From Balanoglossus misakiensis (taxonomy: Eukaryota; Hemichordata), in NCBI GenBank assembly GCA_040954595.2, contig CM082590.2, positions 6,324,001 through 6,388,000 of the forward strand: a stretch of DNA of 64,000 nucleotides, given 5' to 3'. Shown piece by piece: positions 42,988 through 52,361 of the stretch. Below the pieces are notes generated by a model. That model searched no databases, had not been told where the DNA came from, and worked only from the letters and a program-made list of their open reading frames with translations. The position numbers were made by a program, and so were the translations under genes. Positions within the stretch are counted from its first letter, which is position 1; each line of letters starts with the position of its first letter.

Positions 42988-44184
42988 TTAATAAAATTTG
43001 CGGATAAGAATGCCCTCTGGCCAGAGTGACGGGTCGCGAACACTGTCAGCCAGGTCCCGTGTCGTTTCGATGACGAAGGATTTGTACGAGTCATATTTAG
43101 AGACTAGCTGCTCACATTTTACTGATATCTGAAGACGGCATTTGACATAATGCTCGATGTCAACTGGGGTGGTAGACGGAGCAAACCTTGTAATAAAAAA
43201 CTTGAAGGGTGGGTTTGGGCGAACTGCTCTAATGGAGCACTCCTCACTTCGTTTCGCTGTCCCAATAGCGTGTTGAGGTCGTCTTTTATGCTTACGGGTT
43301 ACAACGGTAAAACCGATCTCATCCTCCTTGTCAGGTGTGTTAGATTTTTTCATGGCTGATATACGGCGAGTGCGCGACACATCTACACCTTTTTTAGCAT
43401 TTCCACCATCTGAAGTGCACGTTGACTGAAGAGCGCCTGCATAGGAATTTGTAATGGCCGCCGGGTGCTGCTCATTGTTTGTAGAACACTGCTGAAATAC
43501 GGGGGGTGACGAGACACCTAGCGCGTTACAGCCCACCTGCTGAGTTGAGTCCTGTTTATGGCCTTAATCGATGCTGGTTTTCATTTCCCGGATTTCTTGC
43601 CGCAAAATATGTACCTCAGTGGCCAAATTTTTCATTTCAGGTAGAGCTTTGCCGTCTCTCAATTCCGACATCTCCCGTCTCATGGACTTCAGCTCCGCCA
43701 GCAAAGTTGTAATGTCCACGTGGTTCACGTCTATTGCAGGTAGCTTGGATATGTCCTTTGCGACGAAGCAAGGCATATCTTCGTCGTCGAGTTCATGTAG
43801 TAGTTTAACCGTATCCATTACATTATTATGTCGCTTATTGGGTCCTTGACGCTTTACAAATCTCCCGCCGTCACTATGGCAGAGTTCGAACAAAGTCTTT
43901 TTGGCAGACTCTACCTCTTCATCACCGAAATGGTCGCAACATATTTTGACCAACATGTCCGTCGTCAATAAGTCAATTTTGTTCACCAAAAAGCATAAAA
44001 GCTCGTTAATTACCACTCCGTTTGAGGTAGTTCTCCCTTTCCCTCCGTCAGACTTCGTATCGCTGCCACCACCCATGGTGTTTCCGAAGCGTTTCTTATT
44101 ACAGCCAGAACAAAGGCACATGTCACCTTGGCAAAGCCTTACTCTCGAAGAGAGCTCACCGCAGTCCTCGCATCGTTGAGTCAT
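42988..44184 (-). pseudogene. LINE ORF1 with one in-frame stop
   Basis: ORF1 proteins of these elements bind RNA. The frame starts MTQRCEDCGELSS with a Cys-rich finger (CEDC..CLCSGC). A coiled-coil-like segment (LLAELKSMRREMSELRDG) and KNLATEVHILRQEI follow. It then meets TAA at 43564-43566 and stays open in the same frame to 42988. The second half has an RRM-like segment ending DPSLWPEGILIRKFY, typical of ORF1p. The stop could be a single inactivating change or a sequence error. ORF2 starts nine bases after the ORF1 stop. Confidence 0.75.
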
Positions 44185-44724
44185 ACTGAGGGCCACCAGC
44201 TGTGGTCTCAGATTCTTCCCCAAGATCGTTACGTAACAGCACCGGAACAGACTAAACGTGCGGGTCCAACGGGCAAGCCCGCAAAAGAAAGAAATGTAGT
44301 TTTTGCACGCTAGAAACCAAATTAGCGCTCCAGAGGTCCACAATCAGAGTCTCTATATGTTCTTTCACCACGGGGACTGGTAAAATTACCCCACAAAGCA
44401 GGATGGGGTCAAGTTTTGAACCAGATTGGCAGAGCGACTTCGTCATGTAACCCTATCTGCAAAACCAAGATGGCGTTATAATTAAGCTCCGCCCACAATC
44501 TCTCACCTGGACTAAATTAACATACACCCAGTACTTCGCCCTGGGCCTACCATACGCATACAGTCGATTGAGGTTGAGGGAACTTAGTCCACTTGGTCCG
44601 GATATTCTCCAAGAATCACAGACAGTTCAACCGAGTGGATCATTTTGCCACTAGATAGGACAAAGTAAAATCATTCTGCAACTCTTTCACCACTGAAGCT
44701 ATCGATTTGTGGCGCCTGTTTGAA

Positions 44725-47700
44725 ATGGGATGCATTTGCTGCAAACTGGAGAGAGGACGGACACTTGATCATACAGAGTGGAAGAAAGTAGATCAGAATC
44801 TCTCAAGGAGTGGGAAAAGTCACTTCTTTGGTCTTGGGGTGCCGGTGCAGTGTCCTCACAGTGTATTCGAAGAAGAAGCGAAGCATACAGTCTGGAAGGT
44901 AATCATAATATCATCCTGGGGTATAAAAAAAATAATGCCTGTTAAATATATCAAGTTATTCCTCTTTTAACTTGAAGCTAGTTGAAATCATTTCCCAGCA
45001 ACTGTTTGCCATCAGGGACAACTATGCAGACATTTTGTGTTCGGTTTTGTGAAATCCTCTAATTTTGCGTGACATACAACGTGAACAGCATTTGCAATTT
45101 CACGCATTTCACGTCCCCGTCACATAGCCGTGTGTCACATGTGTCCGGACGATATCATTTACACTTACGATACCATACAAACAGTCAAGCGCACCACCCC
45201 TCGGCCTCCCCCACGAAGTATTATGGTATCGCCCGGGGTGTGCAGCACGCGCCGTACGATACGCCAGATCTTGTGTCTTGTGTCATATACTCTACCTTCT
45301 CGCTTTATTACAGGCACATGTCGGGGCCTCCCAAATGTTTAACCTTCAACCACATCTTCCAGTACTAGAAGTGCGAACCCCTCAGGTAAGCTGTGTGTCT
45401 CACAAATCTGTGTACATGTGCTTGAAATGTCATTTGGATTATTTATGATGTTGTCCAGCCAATACGAGTATACACTATTTCCTATTCTCAGGTCATTTCA
45501 GACGACCACGGCGGAGATACTATACAGGATTATTGGAAATCTCGACTTGACAATTGAGGAATCTATGCGATTTTATATCAGCGGATGACGACCGGCCGTG
45601 ATGGGATGTTGCCTGACCATCAATCTCCATAAATTGGAATGTGGGCAGAGGCCTTTTTTAGTAATATAAACAGTAGTCGCAGCAGACAATCAAAGACTTT
45701 TTAATGGAACAGTCAGTGGTCGAATAAATCCAGAACGCACGGATTTGAAAGTCGCGCGGCTTAGAAGGAAGTGCAGTGTCACTATCAAATTGTTTTTAAT
45801 TGTTTAAAATGTGTTCTTTTGTTTATTGCGGAAATAATATGTTGTCTCTACATACGTGCATTTGGAAACTCCTTGTCAAATGTTAATTTTTTGTTTATAG
45901 TTTTAGAATAAAATGTGTGTCAATGTAGTTAGACATTTCCAATCACTGAGGGTAAATTAATGTATTTTTTTAATTGTGGTGGGATTCTCCCGTGTATGTA
46001 TAATGAAAATCCGTAATAAAATATAGGGGTCACCGCGCTTGTTTTTGAAATACAGAGCAATGAATTTGGTCCATAATTCCGTATCTGTATCCTCCTCCCG
46101 GGGTACGCGCGCCGGGACTACAAGGCGGTGTTGGTGTCTGGCTTAAACATGGAGAGTATATAACATATGGGAGTTTTGGAGAAGGGAGACAGCCCGAGGT
46201 GCGGAGTTGGCAGTCCGCTCGGCGGGCCACGGTGCGTGCGGGCCGGGGAATCCCTCCCAAAGTTACCGCTGGCGAACGAGCCCCCGTGTGCGTTACGTAC
46301 ACGTGCGTGCGTGCGTTCTATCAGACGGGTCTTTGGACTTCTCTGCGTGTCTCTTGCCACCGGGCGCCGAATTTAGCTCTGGTGGCAGACTTTCAGGGCG
46401 ATTGGAGGTCGGTTCGACGGTTTGCCTTGTTGACGACGGGGGAGTTCGCGTGCTCTCTTCCGGGGCAGGCAACCAGCCCGACGACGGCGACCGCATCCAG
46501 ATCCCCGGGTGCTCCGACGTGTACGCAGCCTGCCACTCGGCTCAGCTCTCTGCCCCCACCGGGCGGCTCCGGTCTCTGGCGCCGCTGCAGGGGAGAATCT
46601 GCCGTGGACCTTGTAACGCTACGATTTGTCGGAAGGAAGGGGACGCCCCTCGACGGTAGCCTGGTGTGATTGAGATAGACTCACAACTATCTAAAACACA
46701 CAGTGCGTATGGAGACCAGGTAGCCCTGCGTACAGGTCTGTGCTACTCGGCGGCGACCCCCGCTGTTCAACGCACCCGCCCGTGCGTCGACTCGGTTACC
46801 TGGTTGATGCTGCCAGTAGTCATATGCTTGTCTCAAAGATTAAGCCATGCATGTCTAAGTACGAGCCTCCGCACAAAGCGAATCTGCGAATGGCTCATTA
46901 AATCAGTTATGGTTCCTTTGATCGTTGCCCGTTACTTGGATAACTGTGGTAATTCTAGAGCTAATACATGCGACTGAGCGCCGCGACTGAGCGGGAGGCG
47001 TGCTTCGGGTCTTCGTGGCCCGGTCCCACTCGGCGAACTCTGGATAACTTGGCGGATCGCACGGCCTCCACATCACATCCGTGCGTTCTGGATTTATTCG
47101 ACCACTGACTGTTGCCATGTTAACCAAGGCATATAAAGCAATTCCAAATTCAACTGCACAGACTACGTGAGAAGCATCTTGTGACTCGACATACTTTTGA
47201 TTGTTGCTTAAAATAGCAACAGGGAAATCCCCACAATCAAATTGCCTTGCCGAGTTAGTGATTGGATGAGAGCGTAGGCGTGGCCTCAGCATGAGCCTAT
47301 CACAAACCTTCATTTTTGATAGACGGCCAGCGTTCTGAGGTCCGAGGTATTTTCCGGAATCGAATTGCTAGATTTGCAAGGACAGGTAAGATTTTTGGCA
47401 GATGTATACATGTACACGGCTTACGTCCGCGATGTGCGCATAGTGTTTTTAATATCATAGAAATATTACCCCGTAGATCTTGCAAACCTAACTGTAAAAT
47501 CGGCGGTAACGCACAGTGGGTTCAAATGACGCTATCGACACAGAAACACAAAGATTTAAGAAGCTTATCACACTTCAGAAGAAAGGGATTTAATCTGCTT
47601 AAATCCGTCCTCGCTCCTTCTCTTTAGTACATCCTTGGTGATAATGAAATGAACATTCTGTGGACGCGTCGTACGCAGTATGATGAAGTTCCATTCTTAT

Positions 47701-49400
47701 CGACAGGCACATGCTCAGCGACTGCTAGCTATACATAGGGGACCGTTCAGTTTTTACGGCAGGGAGGGGGGAGGGGGCTGGCAAGTTTGTGTCATCGGTT
47801 TTCAAAATCAGGCCGACCCCCCCCTTCACCCAGCCCAAAAAAATGATGACCCCCCCCCTTTGACAGACCCAAAAATATGATGACCCCCCCCACGCCGAAA
47901 ACATTCGCCGTCCTGATCCTATGTATACACTGTATGCAATAAGGGGAATGGGGCTCCTCACCCCTCAATTATAAATTTCTTAAAGTAATTGAATTATTTA
48001 ATAATATCGTTGCAATAAAGAAATCTATGAACAAAATAAAATGACAAGTCAATACAATAGTTGCTAGAATTGGTAAAACAAGAAAAGTGGCGGGGGTGGG
48101 AGGGGGACACCCCCTCCCACATAAGAAAATTTTGTAAAATATGTAGCTCAAAGTTGCATTTTTATGAACTCAAAAGCAAATTCATCTCAATGTTTGGGAG
48201 GACCAATTTTATTTTTTGCCATTCCACTCAAAGTTAGAAGATTTGGCGTCATCTTCGTCGTGACATCATTTATAAAACTTCCAGCATATAGAAGATGCAG
48301 CACGAAACTATCAGTTATGCAAAATGGTTTAAACGTTTAACTCCTTTATGTATTAACTTTGTTAAATATTATCATCAGTGGGTTTGGGGTGGCAAGCACT
48401 CTGCCCTGGTAGAATAGTCAAACCAGCAAAAATTGATATGTTGCAAAGAATGTAGGGGGTGGAAGAATAAAGGGCGCGAAACTGCAATTTTGTGGACTCA
48501 AAAGCAAAAGTTTGGTGGCAAAAGTATGTGACCCCCCCTAAACGTTTAAAAAAAACAGATGACCCCCCCCCCCTTTTGGACTTCAAAATTCAAGTGACCC
48601 CCCCCCCTGGATTTTGCCGCCCCCCCCCCCCCCCGGCCGTAAAAACTGAACGGTCCCTAGAGTATAGTAGTTTAACTGCGTAATCCGTTTGACCAGGTGG
48701 GCTAATCGCAATACTTCTCTGAAAGTCTTGGAACTTGAGCTATGGTTAGTTTTTAGCAGTCGACTGTTCAGCGACGAAGTGCGATCACTAGTGCGCAACC
48801 GACGGCGGTACCATTAAAACAAATGATACCATACAAACATTCACGCTTCTCGCTTTATTTATTACAGGCACATGTCGGGGACTCCCAAATGTTTAACCTT
48901 CAACCACATCTACCAGTACTAGGAGTGCGAATTCCTCAGGTAAGCTGTGTGTCTAACAAATCTGTGTACATGCACTTGAAATGTCATTTGGATTATTTAT
49001 GATATTGTCCAGCCAATACGAGTGTGAGAAAACATGCGGATTTCGATGACAGTGATAACCTTTGCCGTCTTGTTTTAGACTATGTTTGTTCAGAATAGGT
49101 AGTTTTATGTAGGAACATTACTGACTTTTCCGAACTTGATTTATTCTGTGAACGAGAGCAGCGGTGAGTTCCATCAGTGTCCTTGGGAATGAGCGGCGGC
49201 CATATCATGAGAAAATATTCCCCACAACGAGTATACGTATTTCCTGTTCTCTTTCTCAGGTCGTTTCAGCCGACCAAGGCGGAGATACTATACAGGATTA
49301 TTGGAAATCTCGACTTGACAGTGGAGGAATCGATGCGATTTTATATCAGCGGATGACGACCGGTCGTGATGGGATGTTGCCTGACCATCCATCTCGATAA
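44725..49400 (+). CDS. Unrecognised small gene, MGCICCK start (3 exons using distal copies)
   Basis: Exon 1 (44725-44898) has an in-frame ATG in good context and encodes MGCICCKLERGRTL onward, ending at a GTAATC donor. It joins in phase to 48868-48939 and 49260-49400, giving 128 residues; AG/GT borders are present throughout. MGC with adjacent Cys suggests N-myristoylation plus palmitoylation, so membrane attachment is inferred. The last exon reads GGDTIQDYWKSRLDSGG to LPDHPSR. I know no family with this sequence. Near-identical proximal exons exist at 45314-45385 and 45492-45557. Most differences between copies change residues, so coding constraint is not proven. Both exon sets could be alternatives, or one a pseudo-copy. 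Confidence 0.45.
45314..45557 (+). pseudogene. Proximal copy of exons 2-3 of the MGCICCK gene, early stop
   Basis: 45314-45385 and 45492-45557 match the distal copy with the same splice borders and phase. AATTGA replaces AGTGGA, ending the frame after RLDN (103-residue product). The distal-like frame continues open past the stop to a TAA at about 45632. 3'-flank similarity continues to ~45950 (distal: 49885). Confidence 0.5.
46025..46796 (+). other. Ribosomal DNA 5' external spacer fragment
   Basis: GC-rich sequence unlike its neighbours, contiguous with an 18S start at 46797, so read as 5' ETS. Several overlapping ORFs here reflect GC content only. The left edge is uncertain. Confidence 0.6.
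46797..47068 (+). rRNA. 18S rRNA, 5' fragment (~270 nt), probably not functional
   Basis: Starts TACCTGGTTGATGCTGCCAG (canonical GATCCTG is changed). It continues through TCATATGCTTGTCTCAAAG, AATGGCTCATTAAATCAGTT and TCTAGAGCTAATACATGC. It breaks off after GATCGCACGGCCT, where 18S should continue. A stray rDNA piece, not an array unit. Confidence 0.93.
47077..47640. other. Right flank of rDNA fragment
   Basis: 47077-47115 is the inverted copy of 45705-45743 (GAACAGTCAGTGGTCGAAT). The remainder has an open frame on the minus strand (46903-47313) without recognised similarity, and no other feature. Confidence 0.5.
47733..48660. mobile_element. Poly-C/G element with GGGACCGTTCAG ends, ~930 bp
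   Basis: Left GGGACCGTTCAGTTTTTACG and right CGTAAAAACTGAACGGTCCC are inverted repeats followed inward by G and C homopolymers. The internal sequence repeats TTTGGTGGCAAAAGTATGTGA-like and GACCCCCCC blocks. The ends resemble the CAGGCCG..GAAACTGACCAG segment in MTRR intron 9. Confidence 0.8.
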
Positions 49401-49549
49401 ATTGGAATACGAGCAGAGGCTTTTTTAAATCAATTTAAACAGATACAGTCGCAGCAGACAATCAAAGACTTTTTAATGGAACAAATCCAGAACGTCCGGC
49501 TTTGAAAGTCGCGCTGCTTAGAAGGACGCGTACAGTGTGAAATTTCCTC

Positions 49550-49692
49550 ATAAAGGTCACCTATGGAAAATTAGCTACAGTTACCATGGTAAATTGAGAT
49601 CTAGCCGATCACAGATTTTCTTTGGAACACTCATATATGCTGTTTTAGCCATTTATGGACATATGTATATTAGAGGTGACTATACCTTTAAC
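49550..49692. mobile_element. GTATACGGTCACC-family MITE (family B), diverged
   Basis: TAAAGGTCACCTATGG, ACAGTTACCATGGTAAATTG and ATTAGAGGTGACTATACCTTT identify it. Confidence 0.75.
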
Positions 49693-49889
49693 CTATCACA
49701 TTATTTATCAGAGTATAATATTAAAGTATATTCATTTGTTTACTGCGGAAATAATATGTAGTCAGTACATACGTAAATTTGGAAACTCCTTGTCAAATGT
49801 TAAAAAATATTTTTTTTTATATTTTATAGTTTTTAGAATAAAATGTATGTCAATGTAGTTAGACATTTCCAGTCACTGAGTGGGGTATG

Positions 49890-50560
49890 TGTAGACTAGC
49901 CCTAGTCGCTTGGTGATGATTTTTGGAATCTCAATACTTTGTTTGTGTTTGCGGTGATTTTTTTGTCTTTATAAATAATGTCAATACTTTTTGTGTGCAT
50001 GCTTGCCTTGAGCGTGTTTCTGGTAGTGAGGCGAGTTTCGAATTTGTGACTGAGCTCATGGTTTCGGGTACTGTTGATGGGCCTACGCATTTCCTAGACA
50101 AGCGCTCACACTCGTTGTCTTTTACTCCACACACGTTACATAGGAAGACTCGGAACAATTTTTAAAAAATTATATATTATGAAATAACGAAGACCTTAGA
50201 CTTGGTGCCAGTCTAGGGTATGTGCAATAAATGCAATAATACAATCCTAATTGCTCTTAAATGTAAAATTTACAATTATGAAATTCTCCATGTGATATTT
50301 TGTAAATAAATAATTTTTAAAAGAAAGTTTTAAAATGAGTCTTTTGTAAATCAATACTACATTTGTACTACTAAATTTAGTGACGGTTGTTGCTTGACAT
50401 GACAGCAAAGGTAGTCGGGTATTTGGTAATTATAACATTGAATGCTCATAAACTCTTGACAGAATAGTTTTCCTGGAAAGTTCTACAACAATAGGCCACA
50501 TTCGTGACCCCAGAGTGACCTTTCATCCTGGTGGTTTTTAGGTACGGCATGCATAATCCT
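49890..50560. other. AT-rich spacer
   Basis: No supported gene. Short ORFs on both strands overlap at 49902-50165 without family similarity. Confidence 0.4.
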
Positions 50561-50567
50561 GCGTTGT

Positions 50568-50806
50568 GTACCGTCACAGGTGAAGTAGGCGTTTTTTCGG
50601 GGAAACAAACAAACAAACAAATAAATATACAAACAAACAATTATACGGACGGGACCTTTGATACAAGCCACTTCTTGTGTCAGCTGCTCGATCGTGCGAA
50701 TAGGTGGCTCAATTCAAGACATCACGTCTTTATTTTTTTATTTATATATTTGTTTGTTTGTTTGTTTCCCCGAAAAGAACGCCTACTTCGCCTGTGCAAT
50801 AGTCAG
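50568..50806. mobile_element. Hairpin element with (AAAC)n arms
   Basis: CACAGGTGAAGTAGGCGTTT followed by GGGGAAACAAACAAAC is inverted at GTTTGTTTCCCC to CGCCTACTTCGCCTGTG. The ~100-bp loop is unique. Confidence 0.85.
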
Positions 50807-50879
50807 CCTTTTTGTAACAAACAAAAAATCAAATGTTCCGATCACTGAAAGCCTAAGGTCAATGACTCCAGCGCTGTCC

Positions 50880-50996
50880 ATCGTGGATCTGAAACTGAAC
50901 CTGGAGCCGAAAATGGCTACAGGAATTCCACGCATGCGTGCAAGCAAGTACTCTTGGCAGCCATTTTGTTTCTGGAGCCGGTCGAAAAATAAAGGT
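50880..50996 (+). promoter_or_regulatory. Candidate ATP5PF promoter and 5' UTR exon
   Basis: Contains CACGCATGCGTGC, close to an NRF-1 site, and two YY1-like sites (AAAATGGC and GCCATTTT). Both are common in nuclear genes for mitochondrial proteins. AAAG|GTAAGAG at 50992 could be a first-exon donor pairing with the 52354 acceptor. Inferred from motifs only. Confidence 0.35.
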
Positions 50997-51217
50997 AAGA
51001 GTTGAAAATCTACGATTTTATGCACATTTCCCCGCACAGTCATTTATCGTTACATCACTCAAGTTTCAAGTGCATTCCAGATAAAAACTTGTCCAAACGA
51101 CAAAGTGAAACGCGTCAAGTGTCACGAGCGTTGTAACGTTTGTCCCGTGGCCTGATTTGAAGATTGAACTCGGTTCAGACTACGTGTGTAATGCCATGCG
51201 TCGCCAGGACAGTGACA

Positions 51218-51584
51218 TTAAAGGTATACGGTCACCTATACAAATTTAGCCACAGTTACCATGGTAAATCGAGATCTAACCAATCACAGATTTTCAGTGG
51301 GTGGCACACGCGAAAATAAAGCGTTCTTTAGAACACTCAAATACGCCATTTCAACTATATATGGCGATATGTAAATTGGAGGTGACCGTATACCTTTCAA
51401 GTTAAGGTATACGGTCACCTATACAAATTTAGCTACAGTTACCATGGCAAACTGAGATCTAGCCAATCACAGATTTTCAGTGGGTGGCACAAGTGTTCTA
51501 TATGTTCTTTAGAAGTTAGAACGCTCAACTACGCTATTTCGCCATTTATAGGCATATGTACATTGGAGGTGACCGTGTACCTTT
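51218..51584. mobile_element. Two family B MITEs head to tail
   Basis: Copies at 51218-51400 and 51401-51584 both run from AAGGTATACGGTCACCTATA to GAGGTGACCGT(A/G)TACCTTT. Nearly identical to each other. Confidence 0.88.
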
Positions 51585-51899
51585 GATCAGCTAATGAGAA
51601 AAAAAAACTTGAAGGCTTCTTGGTGGCTGTAGAACACCACGAACGAGTTACATTTAGTAGTTGTCTACGTTGTTGTTGTGAAGCTTACCTGTGCCATGGG
51701 TGCTCAAACACGCCCACCACACACACACAGCAAGACAGACTCACTACTGACTTCTGTGTTCTAACCGGAGACACTTCATTGCTAGAAACACTCATCACTC
51801 GTGTCCTTGCTGAAAATTGCATAGTATATTGCCTGACAGTCTTCGCCGATGATCGTGGTGCTTGATTTTGGAGAATTTCCTAATTCAGCAGTGTTTTAT

Positions 51900-52330
51900 C
51901 CAGCATAGCATAAACAGGGATATTCCCCCCCCCCCCCCCCCCCCCGGGCCATATGCCAGAATATTTTGGGGGGGGGGGTTGTTTCACTCTGGCAAAGGTG
52001 GGGGGGGGGAGCTGTAATATCTTCAACATATATTGGACATGTTACATCATTTTAAGGGGCATTGATCCCCCCTTGACAAATTGCTAGGGGGTGCCAACAT
52101 TATCACCACCCCCCTCTCTAGATGAAAACTGTAATGTTGGATTCTGATTTTATTTGTTTTCTCAGATCAGAATTTTTTTTTTTTTTTGGGGGGGGGGATG
52201 TTATATCTTCAACATGTGAGTTACATCATTTTAAGGGGCATTGATCCCCCCTTAACAAATTGCTAAGGGGTGCCAACATATCACCAGGGGGTGAATCCCC
52301 CCATCCTCCTCTCTAGATTGTAATGTTGGA
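51900..52330. repeat. G/C-run repeat, two copies, upstream of ATP5PF coding exon 1
   Basis: Contains C and G runs. TTACATCATTTTAAGGGGCA and TTGCTARGGGGTGCCAAC occur in both halves (from about 52040 and 52210). Inverse relative at 31677-31875. Confidence 0.75.
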
Positions 52331-52361
52331 TTCTGACTTTATTTTTTTTTCTCAGATCACA

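Larger units (their letters stand above)
40017..44470 (-). mobile_element. Non-LTR retrotransposon, nearly full length
   Basis: Read on the minus strand, it begins near 44470, has ORF1 then ORF2, and ends with AATAAAG and a (TTA)n tail at 40017-40033, typical of CR1/L2/jockey-group elements. ORF2 is uninterrupted and ORF1 has one stop. No target-site duplication could be established by eye. Confidence 0.9.

Noticed and set aside
46199-46669. Long overlapping ORFs upstream of 18S
   Set aside because: GC-rich rDNA spacer gives long open frames by chance; no family resemblance.
46797-47068. Functional 18S gene
   Set aside because: Only the first ~270 nt are present, the conserved start GATCCTG is altered, and the sequence leaves rDNA abruptly.
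46903-47313. 136-codon minus-strand ORF overlapping the 18S fragment
   Set aside because: Runs antisense through rRNA sequence and has no known family match.
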